A stretch of 44,699 nt of DNA from Deltaproteobacteria bacterium (GTDB lineage Bacteria; Desulfobacterota; Desulfomonilia; UBA1062). The DNA is taken from assembly GCA_016929755.1 (NCBI GenBank), contig JAFGIF010000146.1, positions 1-44,699 of the forward strand. Direction: 5' to 3'. Each line of letters opens with the position of its first letter. The stretch's first letter is position 1. A model generated the notes under the pieces. It did not search any database. It saw nothing but the letters and a program-made list of their open reading frames with translations, and was not told the DNA's origin. This document shows positions 28,522 to 38,510 of the stretch, in pieces. Made by a program: the position numbers and the translations under genes.

Positions 28522-29190
28522 TTATCCTATTATCTTATCCACTTCGGATATGGTTACCTCTTTATCGCCGATGATCAGGTAGGTAATGCCGTTGTCATAC
28601 CTTACACCGGTAACCGTGCCTGTTGCATAGGTTGTTGCACCCACATTATAACCCTCCTGATCAACAGCCTCGACCTTGTAGGTGTATCTGCCGGATGCCA
28701 CGGGATGGTTTGAACTATCCGTACCGTCCCATGTACAGCGGACATCACCCTGGGCAGTGGTGCCGACATCGATGGTTTTCACCAGGCTGCCCGAATCTGT
28801 AAATATATGCACCGCCACTTCACTCGCGTCGCCTTCAAGTTCAAAGTCAATACCCACTTCATCTCCGGCATAATCAACAATATTGCCGGAGGCACTGACC
28901 TGCTTGCCGAGAAATGTTAAGGCCTGAATATTGTTGATAGAGCCCTGAAGCTGACCCAACTGCTCCATGTTGGTGCTCATGTTATCGAGAAGTTCCAGCG
29001 ACGTAAACTGGGCCAACTGAGCCGTAAATTCAGTGTTCTCAACCGGATTGAGAGGATCCTGGTACTGCAACTGGGTCACCAGCAGCTTAAAAAATTGATC
29101 CTTCCCCAGTTCATCAGCTCCGGTCGTCTCCTGTTCAGAGATAACGGGAGTTTGGTTCGCCAAAATAGAATCAATACCTACAATACTCAT
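28522..29190 (-). CDS. flgD: Flagellar hook capping protein FlgD
   Basis: 222 aa; LGKDQFFKLLVTQLQYQDPLNPVENTEFTAQLAQFTSLELLDNM; FlgD Ig-like region. Confidence 0.96.
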   Translation of the reverse strand: MSIVGIDSILANQTPVISEQETTGADELGKDQFFKLLVTQLQYQDPLNPVENTEFTAQLAQFTSLELLDNMSTNMEQLGQLQGSINNIQALTFLGKQVSASGNIVDYAGDEVGIDFELEGDASEVAVHIFTDSGSLVKTIDVGTTAQGDVRCTWDGTDSSNHPVASGRYTYKVEAVDQEGYNVGATTYATGTVTGVRYDNGITYLIIGDKEVTISEVDKIIG

Positions 29191-29206
29191 GTTTTCCTCC
29201 TAAGGA

Positions 29207-30778
29207 TCAGGCAAAAATATCAAGCCCGCCTATATACAATGGTTTTCTTTGCAGTTCCTCGCTGTAGACAGTAGAGCGGGCCTGCTGAAAATCATGACCC
29301 ACTTTGCCGGTTCTTTTTTGTTTTTGGTCTTCACCCTGGTTCTGCCTGTCTTGCTCATTAAGTGTATATGTATTGGCAGCCGTCCGCTCATCCGGAGAGC
29401 CAAGAAAGGTAAAATTATTAATACGAATCCCCTGCTCAGCCAGAGACTCTCGCAGGACATGGATATTCTGCTGCAGGATATCACGGGTAAGGCTCTGGTC
29501 TGTTCTGAAAGTTGCTTCAAGTGTTCCATTATGCATCTTAAGATTCACATCAACCCTGCCGAGCATCGGTGGATTGAGTTTCAATCGGAATTGTCCCTGA
29601 TTATTATTGAAGCGTACAAACATATTCCGACGCAGTTGATCCATGACGAGCTGTGTGTGTCTGTCCAAAACAGCCTGTGAATCTCCACCAAGCCTCTCAA
29701 CCAGTGTCAGAAAGGCCTCTTTGCTGAACACACCCTTGGCATCTGCCAGAGCCAGATTCGGCTGCCACAGCTTGATAATCGATTCAATATCAGCCCACTC
29801 CATATCACTCATGGCTGTCTTGAGAAACGAAAGGGCCTCTTTAATCTCAAGTGGAAGAGAACCTCTATGGTTGGCACTCAGGTAGACGGATATTCTGCGT
29901 CCGATCAAATCAAGGGCTTTGCCCCGGGCATCCTGGCTGTCTGCAAAAAACAAGTCTTCAAGCACATTTCCCTTGATGTCAAAGGTGTTCTTTAGGGTAC
30001 GTAACAGGCGATCAGTCACACCCGAGTTGCTGATTTTTGCTCCTGCCTCGGGCACTGCCTTCATGGAGTCAACAGCGATGTGGGCACCAAAGTTTTGCGT
30101 GACTCGCGCGATGATCTCACTCAAAACAGTTTTTACAGCCGGATCTTGATTCAGGCATTGTTCCACAGTAATTAGCTGAGGTTCGGAAGTTTTTGTGCCC
30201 AAAGTTTTCATCACTTCCTGGCTTATATGGTTACCGGACATATCTTGTTTCGATGGTATTAATTGCTCCTTTTCATCGCTCGATGATGCAGTTATCAGAT
30301 TATCCAAAACCTTACGACTGCTGCAGGTTTGTGAACGCAGCGTGATATTAATTGCATCTGCCAGCTTTATTTTTATATCAGCCTTGAGTGTATCATCCGA
30401 CATGATCATATTCAGGCTCTCTGAATCCAGGCCGCATTTGCTCAAAACAGATCTAAGGCCTGTATCAGAAAGGGCCTGCCCATCGCCGCTGAGCAATGAG
30501 CGGATATCAGCCGAGCTTATACCCATTCCCTTAAGTGCGTCGATAAAGCGGGATACAATCACCTGGGGCTGACTTCCAGCAAAGGACTCATTCCCGATGG
30601 AATCCGTCTCAAGAGAAATTTGCTCTGACATTTGTTCGTGGCGGTTTTTGCCTTTGGTCTGAGCAGTTTCAAGCATAGTCTCGAAATTGCCTTCATCTGT
30701 GCGATGTGAAAAAACCTTCTGCAACAGATCCACTGCTCCGGTTGCTATCCCCAAAAGTTTCACTAAGGCTACCTGCAT
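29207..30778 (-). CDS. fliK: Flagellar hook-length control protein FliK
   Basis: 523 aa; C-terminal Flg_hook domain QFRLKLNPPMLGRVDVNLKMHNGTLEATFRTDQSLTRDILQQNIHVLRESLAEQGIRINNFTF; precedes flgD-flgE. Confidence 0.9.
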   Translation of the reverse strand: MQVALVKLLGIATGAVDLLQKVFSHRTDEGNFETMLETAQTKGKNRHEQMSEQISLETDSIGNESFAGSQPQVIVSRFIDALKGMGISSADIRSLLSGDGQALSDTGLRSVLSKCGLDSESLNMIMSDDTLKADIKIKLADAINITLRSQTCSSRKVLDNLITASSSDEKEQLIPSKQDMSGNHISQEVMKTLGTKTSEPQLITVEQCLNQDPAVKTVLSEIIARVTQNFGAHIAVDSMKAVPEAGAKISNSGVTDRLLRTLKNTFDIKGNVLEDLFFADSQDARGKALDLIGRRISVYLSANHRGSLPLEIKEALSFLKTAMSDMEWADIESIIKLWQPNLALADAKGVFSKEAFLTLVERLGGDSQAVLDRHTQLVMDQLRRNMFVRFNNNQGQFRLKLNPPMLGRVDVNLKMHNGTLEATFRTDQSLTRDILQQNIHVLRESLAEQGIRINNFTFLGSPDERTAANTYTLNEQDRQNQGEDQKQKRTGKVGHDFQQARSTVYSEELQRKPLYIGGLDIFA

Positions 30779-30811
30779 ACGTATCTCCGACTCAACATTG
30801 AAGCCCTATGG

Positions 30812-30827
30812 AGCAATGAGAATGCCA
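30812..30827 (-). promoter_or_regulatory. Sigma-54 promoter upstream of fliK-flgD-flgE
   Basis: Minus strand TGGCAT-TCTCA-TTGCT with exact -24/-12 spacing, about 34 bp upstream of the fliK ATG. Confidence 0.8.
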
Positions 30828-30931
30828 ACTCATGCAATACCTGGAAATCCCTGCATATCTGTGTGCCGAGGTGACTAAATACCTGGTAATATTTTCATGG
30901 GTGGGAGAAAAACTTGCCCGTATCTGCCAAA

Positions 30932-32098
30932 TTAAGAAATAGAATGGGATTGCGTCCAGGACCTGTTCATCCACTTTTTCATAAAAAGCAGGCCGAGACC
31001 CAGCAACCCTATCAAAACAAATGCTTTCCGATAGCCGAACAGAGCACTTGCCGTTCCCACGCCAAAGGACGCCATGAGCATTCCCAGATTGAATGACCAG
31101 ACAAAAAGGCTGTTGGCAACCCCTTTTTTGCCGGGTAATGAGTCTATAATAAACGCATTTATGGTCGGATACAGGTAGCCATATCCAATCCCGAATGCCA
31201 GTGACAAGCCAACCAGGAGTGTAAGAGAGTTTATGGCGCCAGCCCATAAGGGCAGAGAAAGCATGAGAAGCACCATGGCAATCCATTTGAATGATTCAGT
31301 AAGATGATCCAAGGCCTTAACAAGGACGAACCAGACTATGAGACTGCCGCATACAAAGGCAATAAAAAATGCAGAAGAGTTGCCGATGCCGACGCTGAGA
31401 AGGTAGGACGGCAGAAACATTACTGCGGTTCCGAATACGATCCCTAAAACTGCTGCGGCGATCATAAAGGGTAAAGATCGTGTAAAGGCACTGGGCGAAT
31501 CATATCCAATCCTTTTTTTTGCCGGCAGAAAAAAACCCAGGATCATGCCGAGCAAACCGAACAGCGCAGCCGAAAAGAAAAAAGGCCCGAAGCCCCAGGC
31601 ATGAATCATGTACTCGCCGAATGCCGGCCCAATGGCATGCGTAGTGATGTTTGATGCTGTCAACATGCCGAGCAGGGTGCGCCTGTTCTTACCCGTCCCA
31701 ATTTCAAACACCATGGCGCCGGTGATACCGAATGCGCAAGCAAATCCCAGTCCCTGTATAACTCTAAGGGTAAAAATTGCCGGCCCCAAATGGGTTATGT
31801 AAGCATACAGGGGCGTGGAAAAACACATCAGGGAAGCACCGATCAGGAAAAGTATCTTTTTGGAAATCTTCTCGGATAACAAACCAACCAGCGGTAATGC
31901 TACTAAAACCGAGATGCTGAAGAATCCCATGACATAGCCGATATCGGCCGGCCCCAGTCCCAGATGCACGATAAACTTGGGCAACAGCATCAATTGGGAA
32001 AAGTTAAGAAAAAAGAAGAAATTGGCAACCAGAATTATGATAAATGTATGCTTGGATTTATTCACCCGGAATCCTGTCGGCAAATTCAGACAGACCAA
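30932..32098 (-). CDS. Major facilitator superfamily transporter
   Basis: 388 aa, about 12 hydrophobic segments; MLLPKFIVHLGLGPADIGYVMGFFSISVLVALPLVGLLSEKISKK typical MFS N-half. Confidence 0.9.
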   Translation of the reverse strand: MVCLNLPTGFRVNKSKHTFIIILVANFFFFLNFSQLMLLPKFIVHLGLGPADIGYVMGFFSISVLVALPLVGLLSEKISKKILFLIGASLMCFSTPLYAYITHLGPAIFTLRVIQGLGFACAFGITGAMVFEIGTGKNRRTLLGMLTASNITTHAIGPAFGEYMIHAWGFGPFFFSAALFGLLGMILGFFLPAKKRIGYDSPSAFTRSLPFMIAAAVLGIVFGTAVMFLPSYLLSVGIGNSSAFFIAFVCGSLIVWFVLVKALDHLTESFKWIAMVLLMLSLPLWAGAINSLTLLVGLSLAFGIGYGYLYPTINAFIIDSLPGKKGVANSLFVWSFNLGMLMASFGVGTASALFGYRKAFVLIGLLGLGLLFMKKWMNRSWTQSHSIS

Positions 32099-32189
32099 GT
32101 AGGGATTCTTATTTTATGAGGCCCGACCCGGCCGGATACAACCGGTTCTATACAGGGGCTTTGCGAAAATTCGTAATCGGAAAAAATGA

Positions 32190-33872
32190 TCAATCTTTCT
32201 GCCACAGCTCGAATCGCCCCTTTCCACTTGCTTTGGCAGTATACAGAGCGGTATCAGCCATTTTTATCAAATCGGCTTCCCGACTATTTGTACTGTTTAC
32301 CATAGCAGCCCCGATGCTAACCGTTATATTAACGACTTTGTTCTCATCGATCTTAAATGGTGTGGTGTTAACACTCTCACAAATCCTTTGTCCCACCAGA
32401 CAGGAATTTTTTGCATCGGTATTGGGAAGAATTACTGCAAATTCATCACCCCCGTAGCGGGCGACGATATCAATGTTGCGCATTTTGCCTTTAAGAACCA
32501 TTGCAACCTGTTTGAGAACGACGTCTCCTCCTTGATGGCCCCAAGTATCATTGATCTTTTTGAAATCATCAATATCCAGCATCAATAGCGAAACATATCC
32601 GTCAGTCATTCTGCGTACCCGCTCGACTTCTTCGGTAAGGCGCTCTTGAAAATAGCGGTGGTTGTAAATATCGGTCAGACCGTCTGTTATGGACCGTTGA
32701 TTCAATTTTTCATTGAGTATCTGTAATTCTTGAGTTGCTATGGTTAATTCGCTGGCTCTTGCTTCAAGGGCATCTTTGACTTCTGCCATCTCCCATAAGG
32801 TCTTTTCCGAATCGGCATTTTTGGCCAGCAGTTCTTTTTCAAGTACCTTTTTGTGGGTTATATCGGTGAAAAGCATCAACGCCCCGGCCTTACGTCTCTT
32901 GCGAGCAATGTTCCACGCTGTAAAGTCTATGTCAATGTTAGTTCCCTGTTTTGTTGTAAGCTGACACTCACGTTTCAGGATAGTTCCTTCAATATAGAGT
33001 TTTTTAAAATCGTCCCGGAGTGACTGCACCTCATGCGATGCAACAAATTTACTGAAATCACAACCAATGATCTCATCCTTGGAATATCCTGTGTGGATAC
33101 TGACAAATTCATTACAATCAAGGACCACACCTTTTCTGCTTATATACAGAATTCCAGTAGGAGATCTGTCAAATAGCTCGCGGAATCTATTCTTGAGATC
33201 TTTATGACGGGTTTCAAGTCTTTGCTGTTCGGTAACGTCGTTTATGAACAACCACACCAGACGACCACCATTGTGGTCATCCGTACAACCACCACTAACA
33301 CTAGCATATATATGCCTGCCGTCTCTTATAGAAAACAGAAGTTTTTTAATCGGCAATATATCAGGTTGATTTCCACAAACACTGTGATACCACTTGATGT
33401 ATTCAGGCCTGCTGCGGGTGGAAATCAGGCCGAGAAACTGTTTTTCTGCAAGTTCATCAAGCCTGTATCCAACAATCTCTGAAAATTTATGATTTGCAAA
33501 AATGATAAGTCCTCTGGACAATATCACACAACCGGCATCGTGATTTTTGACGATCTTTGCAAAAATATCCGTATCTATCTTATCAGAGGTGCTATGCGTG
33601 TCTACTTCTTCGCCGTTAAGGCTGAAAAGCAGCAAATCATCTAACTTAGTGCCTATGAAACTGCACTTCAGATGGTTATCCTGAGCTGAACTCAGTGTGA
33701 TCTCCTGCATGTCCCGGTGTATACTCAGGGAATCCGGGTTAGACAGGTTGACTTGATCATCAAAACCCATCCGGCGGGCCAGAGCAGGGCTTATATATTC
33801 GATCCGATCGTGCCTTAGTGCCAGCACAAAGTCAGAGATGAAACCCGAAAGTTGAGCTAGATCAAAGACCAT
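32190..33872 (-). CDS. PAS-PAS-GGDEF diguanylate cyclase
   Basis: 560 aa; PAS motifs, LLMLDIDDFKKINDTWGHQGGDVVLKQVA, RYGGDEFAV active site, RNID-x5-GGDEF inhibitory (I) site. Confidence 0.95.
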   Translation of the reverse strand: MVFDLAQLSGFISDFVLALRHDRIEYISPALARRMGFDDQVNLSNPDSLSIHRDMQEITLSSAQDNHLKCSFIGTKLDDLLLFSLNGEEVDTHSTSDKIDTDIFAKIVKNHDAGCVILSRGLIIFANHKFSEIVGYRLDELAEKQFLGLISTRSRPEYIKWYHSVCGNQPDILPIKKLLFSIRDGRHIYASVSGGCTDDHNGGRLVWLFINDVTEQQRLETRHKDLKNRFRELFDRSPTGILYISRKGVVLDCNEFVSIHTGYSKDEIIGCDFSKFVASHEVQSLRDDFKKLYIEGTILKRECQLTTKQGTNIDIDFTAWNIARKRRKAGALMLFTDITHKKVLEKELLAKNADSEKTLWEMAEVKDALEARASELTIATQELQILNEKLNQRSITDGLTDIYNHRYFQERLTEEVERVRRMTDGYVSLLMLDIDDFKKINDTWGHQGGDVVLKQVAMVLKGKMRNIDIVARYGGDEFAVILPNTDAKNSCLVGQRICESVNTTPFKIDENKVVNITVSIGAAMVNSTNSREADLIKMADTALYTAKASGKGRFELWQKD

Positions 33873-34534
33873 GTGTTATTCACATCTTCTGCAATCTCCC
33901 CAGCCTGATACATGTCGTAAAGCACTTTCTCAATCTCATCAGTGGCGAACTCTACAGTCATTGATTCTTCCAGGATGCGAATGATTTCTTCTATGGTGGA
34001 GCCTCCGGTGAGCTGAAGCACCTTTTCAGTGAAAACCACAAGATCTTCATGTATGGACCAAGGGAAAAATACCCAGCGCCATTCGTCAATCACCTTGGGG
34101 CAAAAATCAGCCATGAAATGGCTGTCCGTCTTGCTCACCAACACCGCAGTACGTATATCTCCAACCCTGGTGGACAAATATTCGGCAACCTTTTCCATAG
34201 TCATGCCCTCGTCGCTGATATCATCGACAACCACAATTTTTTGTTTTGAAAGATCAACCTCCGGCAGAGGGTAAATCAGGACCGGGCTCTCAGTCAGTTG
34301 TGCATCTTTATCCCAGTGCCCCATCTGCAAAGTACAGATATATTTCTGCTGAAGATAATCGCCCAGAATCCTTGCGGGAGCAAGCCCTCCACGTGCAACA
34401 CTAATAACAACATCAGGAATGTATCCCGACGATCGCAAATCGACAAATATCTTCCATAAAAGACCTTCAACCTCCTCCCAGGAAAGCCTGATGGCTTTTG
34501 GAAAATGATTTTTGTATATGTCAGTCTGGTTCAT
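33857..34534 (-). CDS. Phosphoribosyltransferase (Gpt/HPRT-like) with C-terminal extension
   Basis: 225 aa; VVISVARGGLAPARILGDYL and PRPP loop IVVVDDISDEGMTMEKV; about 50-aa C-terminal tail GGSTIEEIIRILEE... Confidence 0.88.
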   Translation of the reverse strand: MNQTDIYKNHFPKAIRLSWEEVEGLLWKIFVDLRSSGYIPDVVISVARGGLAPARILGDYLQQKYICTLQMGHWDKDAQLTESPVLIYPLPEVDLSKQKIVVVDDISDEGMTMEKVAEYLSTRVGDIRTAVLVSKTDSHFMADFCPKVIDEWRWVFFPWSIHEDLVVFTEKVLQLTGGSTIEEIIRILEESMTVEFATDEIEKVLYDMYQAGEIAEDVNNTWSLI

Positions 34535-34568
34535 ACCCTATCCTCAAACGAAAATTACTATCATTTTA

Positions 34569-34577
34569 ATTATACCA
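34569..34577 (-). promoter_or_regulatory. Extended -10 promoter for the phosphoribosyltransferase-cyclase operon
   Basis: Minus strand TGGTATAAT (TGn-TATAAT), about 35 bp upstream of ATG 34534; weak -35. Confidence 0.55.
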
Positions 34578-34619
34578 TTTCTTTTTGATTCACTGAAGAA
34601 ATAAAAATTTCCGCAGGAA

Positions 34620-35474
34620 TTACCTGGTATGGAGTCGCAGGCGGGGCATACTCACTGTACCGCCGAGACTGAATTTTATTCCTGTATCCGATCCGCTTTG
34701 ATTTACATTTAACAAACTCGTTATAAATTGGGGCAGCTTGGCCTCTCCTGAAAGGTTCAGTCTTGATTTAGAAATATCTTGCACTACACGGATCCGGCCC
34801 TGTACTGTACCGGATATATCTCCGGAAAGCTCCGCCTTGTCGATTACGAGCAGCCCCTTATCCATGTTGGCTTCAAATTCCAACATTTCGAAAGAGAGTT
34901 CGTTCAGGGGCAGCGTTGAGATGAAAAGCGGCATGGTCCCGTTTTTCCATACCGCTGAGACATTGCCACTTGCTCTGTACAGAGCACCGGGAGAAGTAGA
35001 GCAGGATAGATTTCCGCTAAGCACACCTTTGATGTTCGATCCCTCAGGGATGAGTTTCGAAAACCGCTCGATATTCACCTCATCAAAATTTAATACAATT
35101 TTAACAGGACCACCGCGACCTCTGATAGGTGTCGCAACCATGCCCTTGAGCCTGCCCTCATCCATCCGGGATTTGAAATCGAGTTTCAGATCACCTTCCA
35201 GAAACCCCAGAATGCTAGGTGACACTATCAGGTCTTGGGCAATGGGCTCCTGATTTATTTTAAGATTGTCAATGGCCATCCCCAACGGAAGTCGGGATTT
35301 AACATGCCCTAAAGAAACATCCAGGCCAAATGAGGTTTGCATGGCATACTCAAGCCTGTCCCTAAGCACATCATAGGGAAACAAAAGGTAAACAAACAGC
35401 AGAAAACAGACAACTGCATAAATAATAAACCCTGCCTTTGTCCAGAAAGAATAGGCTCTCCTCTCTCTATCCAT
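34620..35474 (-). CDS. gspN: Type II secretion system protein GspN
   Basis: ORF 34620..35519; likely start 35474 (MDRERRAYSFWTKAGFIIYAVVCFLLFVYLLFPYDVLRD); last gene of a gspF-M run. Confidence 0.85.
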   Translation of the reverse strand: MDRERRAYSFWTKAGFIIYAVVCFLLFVYLLFPYDVLRDRLEYAMQTSFGLDVSLGHVKSRLPLGMAIDNLKINQEPIAQDLIVSPSILGFLEGDLKLDFKSRMDEGRLKGMVATPIRGRGGPVKIVLNFDEVNIERFSKLIPEGSNIKGVLSGNLSCSTSPGALYRASGNVSAVWKNGTMPLFISTLPLNELSFEMLEFEANMDKGLLVIDKAELSGDISGTVQGRIRVVQDISKSRLNLSGEAKLPQFITSLLNVNQSGSDTGIKFSLGGTVSMPRLRLHTR

Positions 35475-35967
35475 ACAGCACCACTTGGAAGGTGATATCC
35501 AAATTTTTGTCCCGCTCAATACGTTTGATGTTTAAGCGCTTGATCCGTAGATTAAACGGACATGAATCAATACCATATAACAGGCCAATCAAATCATCCT
35601 GATAGATACCGCGTATCTTCAGTTCCACCGATTCCTTCGATGAACCGCTCACATCACCAATTGGTTTCATATACTCAATACGCTCGTTGATACCCAGTTC
35701 TTTACCAAGCTCTTCGAGAAACCCGAACAGGGTAAAATCCTTGTCAGTTGCTACGCCCTGACTTTCTTTGGATAAATTCTGCACGGAACGTATCTTAGCG
35801 GAAAGCTCGTAGACCTGTTTCAACTGGGAATCCTGCGAGATTACAACTTCAGCCAAATCTTTTCTGTTTTCAATCAGGGGAATCAAAACCCCGGCCACAA
35901 GGATGAAGGCTGCAACGAACAGGGCTCCAAGGCCGATCAGCAGCTTTTCTCGCTTCGAAAATTTCAT
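35467..35967 (-). CDS. gspM: Type II secretion system protein GspM
   Basis: 166 aa; MKFSKREKLLIGLGALFVAAFILVAGVLIPLIENRK; between gspL and gspN. Confidence 0.85.
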   Translation of the reverse strand: MKFSKREKLLIGLGALFVAAFILVAGVLIPLIENRKDLAEVVISQDSQLKQVYELSAKIRSVQNLSKESQGVATDKDFTLFGFLEELGKELGINERIEYMKPIGDVSGSSKESVELKIRGIYQDDLIGLLYGIDSCPFNLRIKRLNIKRIERDKNLDITFQVVLYG

Positions 35968-37484
35968 CCTGCACTCCCTTTCTTACAGATCAGCTTGAAT
36001 TTCACGCGCTGATCCTGTTTATCAACATTGGCGCTCACGATTTTGACATCCGTAATATATTCAAGCTCGCCAAGCTTGCCCTTTATCCGTTCCACGTTAT
36101 CGTACGATTGCGTATCTCCGGCCAAAGTAATACTGTTCTCATCAATGGTAATTATATCAAGTGTAATTTCTATATCCCGGGTAAATTTTAAACTTACATC
36201 GTGCAGAATCTGCAAAGGGGTATCCTGAGGTGTTTCAACAAATATTCCCGATTTGCTGGATAAAGCCGCTAAATGCTGCTGCATCTGTTGAACCGGTGCA
36301 ACCATGGGAGTCCCCTGGGGCATGACCGCAGTAAACTCCTTGCGGATTTTTGCCACGATTTCATCTTTGAGCTGCGATTTAAAATATACATCAAGACCAA
36401 GCCAGGCAATCCAGAGGATAATCAGGATGGCAAGGGGCTTGGCCCACGCGCGGGCATAACCCTTCAGGTTTTCCAATTTTCTGGTGTAGGCCAGATCACC
36501 TTGACGGAAGTTGATACTGTCACTGCTGTCAACCCCCCTCAAGGCCAGCGAGACCGCCATAAATGATTTCAGAATATCGTTAATGGACCCATCAGAAACA
36601 GCCTCCCTTGCCGGAGGAATCTCCACCGTAATGCCGCCTGCTCCTTCAAAACACTCAGCCAGGTCTTCGATCCGCTGGGTATATCCGGTGGGGATCAAAA
36701 CATATTCATCCTGCCTCTGGCCAACCCGTTCAAGGGCTATTAAAAGCTCACGTATCAGTGGATTCAAACGCTTCCCTGCCCTGATTCCCTGATGAAATTG
36801 CTTGTCATATGGTTGATCGTTAGAGAAATCCCCGTCGCTATCCAGGTCCGTAAGTATTCTTTTGAAACCAAAAGGGAGCGCTCCGATATGTGCCAAATGA
36901 TTTCCGTGCAAGATGGCAAAGGTGCTCTCATGCCAACCCATATACAGGATTATATAATTGGAATCGGATGCAAGATCAAAAACATTTTTTGCTCCAGCCA
37001 CCAGTGCCCCGGAGGGTGCATCAACGATTACCGGGTCCAGGCCGATATTTTTCAGTCCTGCAACAAGGTTCCTGACAGAAGATGAGCGTGCGGCAACAGC
37101 ATCGACTATCGTTAGTTCTCCTGGATTTTTCCCTGCCAGGACAAAATCCACTTCCAAGTCACTCTCGCCGAAGGGAAGCAGTGTTTCCATCTCGGCCTGT
37201 ATCGTGCCGGCTATTTTTTTACGGTCGCTAAACGGTCTCATCAACTGACGATGCATAACCTCGCTTTCAGGAAGACTTACTATGCAGGTATCCAGAGTCA
37301 TCCCCAGATCTTTGAGCACGGTTTTTACATCATCTGTGACATGGTTTAGGGCCTGACCGTTTTCGTCCAGTTCTCGTTGAAACCGCAGGAGTTTCTCTAT
37401 GGTGAATTCAGACATGGTAGCCTTGACAACACAGGCATGAATGCTCTGATTATCCCAATTAACTCCCAAAGTATAGCGTGCCAT
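35964..37484 (-). CDS. gspL: Type II secretion system protein GspL (PilM/PilN-like)
   Basis: 506 aa; actin-like N-terminal domain, single TM (PLAILIILWIAWLGLDVYF) and a periplasmic PilN-like domain. Confidence 0.85.
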   Translation of the reverse strand: MARYTLGVNWDNQSIHACVVKATMSEFTIEKLLRFQRELDENGQALNHVTDDVKTVLKDLGMTLDTCIVSLPESEVMHRQLMRPFSDRKKIAGTIQAEMETLLPFGESDLEVDFVLAGKNPGELTIVDAVAARSSSVRNLVAGLKNIGLDPVIVDAPSGALVAGAKNVFDLASDSNYIILYMGWHESTFAILHGNHLAHIGALPFGFKRILTDLDSDGDFSNDQPYDKQFHQGIRAGKRLNPLIRELLIALERVGQRQDEYVLIPTGYTQRIEDLAECFEGAGGITVEIPPAREAVSDGSINDILKSFMAVSLALRGVDSSDSINFRQGDLAYTRKLENLKGYARAWAKPLAILIILWIAWLGLDVYFKSQLKDEIVAKIRKEFTAVMPQGTPMVAPVQQMQQHLAALSSKSGIFVETPQDTPLQILHDVSLKFTRDIEITLDIITIDENSITLAGDTQSYDNVERIKGKLGELEYITDVKIVSANVDKQDQRVKFKLICKKGSAG

Positions 37485-37499
37485 AAAAAATCCTTAATC

Positions 37500-38510
37500 T
37501 TAATATAATTTATAATACACTATTCTGGGCCCGTTGTTAATGCGTTCCACAACGGCCCGAAGGTTTACCATAGCTCCGCTTGGCATTACACCCTTGATGT
37601 CTACCCGGAAACGGGTGCTCATCAAGGTTATTACATTGTTCTGCAACCACAAGAGTTCCTTTTCAAGATCTGAAATATTTTCCGATTCTAACACTCTGAA
37701 TCCGATATTGTCTATGAGAGCGTTAACATTCTCAGGTGTTACCGGTCGAGAATCCAGAATCGTCTGCACCACATCCTCTTCATTCAGACCTTCAGGAATA
37801 ATACTGAAAAGAACCTGCTCTGATGCAGTATTAATATTGATTTTCCCATTGGTACCGGCAGTAATATAGTTTGCAACACCCTCATATTCTTCTGTGCCAA
37901 AAAAGTATTCCGGAGCCATTCCTTTTACCAGAAGAATTTCCTCAGTTACGTCCAGCGGACCGTTTTTACAGACATACGGGTTTTCCAGGGCCTCGTAGTA
38001 TTCTGTTTCAGCCCCAAAATCTGTCTCATCATCAGGGTCGATCCAATCAATCAGGGCGTCGAGCAGATCATTCAGATCATCCGCACTTATATCAATCTCC
38101 AATTGGCCAAACAGCCTCATAAACTGAGATCTCCTGAAATCATCAGCTTTTCCATCCTCGGAGACCAGGCTGTTCAAATCAAATTTGGAACACTCGTCTA
38201 CAAGCGTTCCGGTAAAACTCGGTCCTTCCAGAAATGCAGATGCAGTCATGGCATACTCTGAGAAGTTGGCCCAATCTTCATCATATGCATCATAAGCCGG
38301 ATCATCCTGTGCCAGCAATACCAGAGCAGCCTCAACTCCTGCCCGGGAAACATACTGGGCCTGAAGTGAATCCCTGAAATTATAGGCCAGCTCGATATCA
38401 ATACCCTGATCAGTACTGAATTCAACCACCATAACGGTGAAAAGCGCCACCACAGCGATCACTAGAATCAGGACAACTCCGCTTGAATTTTTAACAAGCT
38501 TAAGCATCAT
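37500..38510 (-). CDS. gspK: Type II secretion system minor pseudopilin GspK
   Basis: 336 aa; NSSGVVLILVIAVVALFTVMVVEF pseudopilin TM, KININTASEQVLFSIIPEGL. Confidence 0.9.
   Translation of the reverse strand: MMLKLVKNSSGVVLILVIAVVALFTVMVVEFSTDQGIDIELAYNFRDSLQAQYVSRAGVEAALVLLAQDDPAYDAYDEDWANFSEYAMTASAFLEGPSFTGTLVDECSKFDLNSLVSEDGKADDFRRSQFMRLFGQLEIDISADDLNDLLDALIDWIDPDDETDFGAETEYYEALENPYVCKNGPLDVTEEILLVKGMAPEYFFGTEEYEGVANYITAGTNGKININTASEQVLFSIIPEGLNEEDVVQTILDSRPVTPENVNALIDNIGFRVLESENISDLEKELLWLQNNVITLMSTRFRVDIKGVMPSGAMVNLRAVVERINNGPRIVYYKLY

Noticed and set aside
30860-30880. Another sigma-54-like match (minus CGGCACACAGATATGCA) upstream of fliK
   Set aside because: GG to GC spacing is 13 instead of 12 and the first base is off; the 30812-30827 site is much better.
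32099-32189. Minus-strand segment CGCAAAGCC...CCGGCCGGGTCGGGCC between the GGDEF and MFS genes resembling pieces of a GEMM-I (c-di-GMP) riboswitch
   Set aside because: Only the GCAAAGCC-like string matches; the upstream GGCAAACC half and the helix layout are absent in the 91-bp gap, so the riboswitch is not supported without a covariance-model hit.
34620-35519. Long gspM/gspN overlap (53 bp) implied by the ORF track
   Set aside because: An internal ATG at 35474 (MDRERRAYSFW) gives a usual 8-bp overlap.
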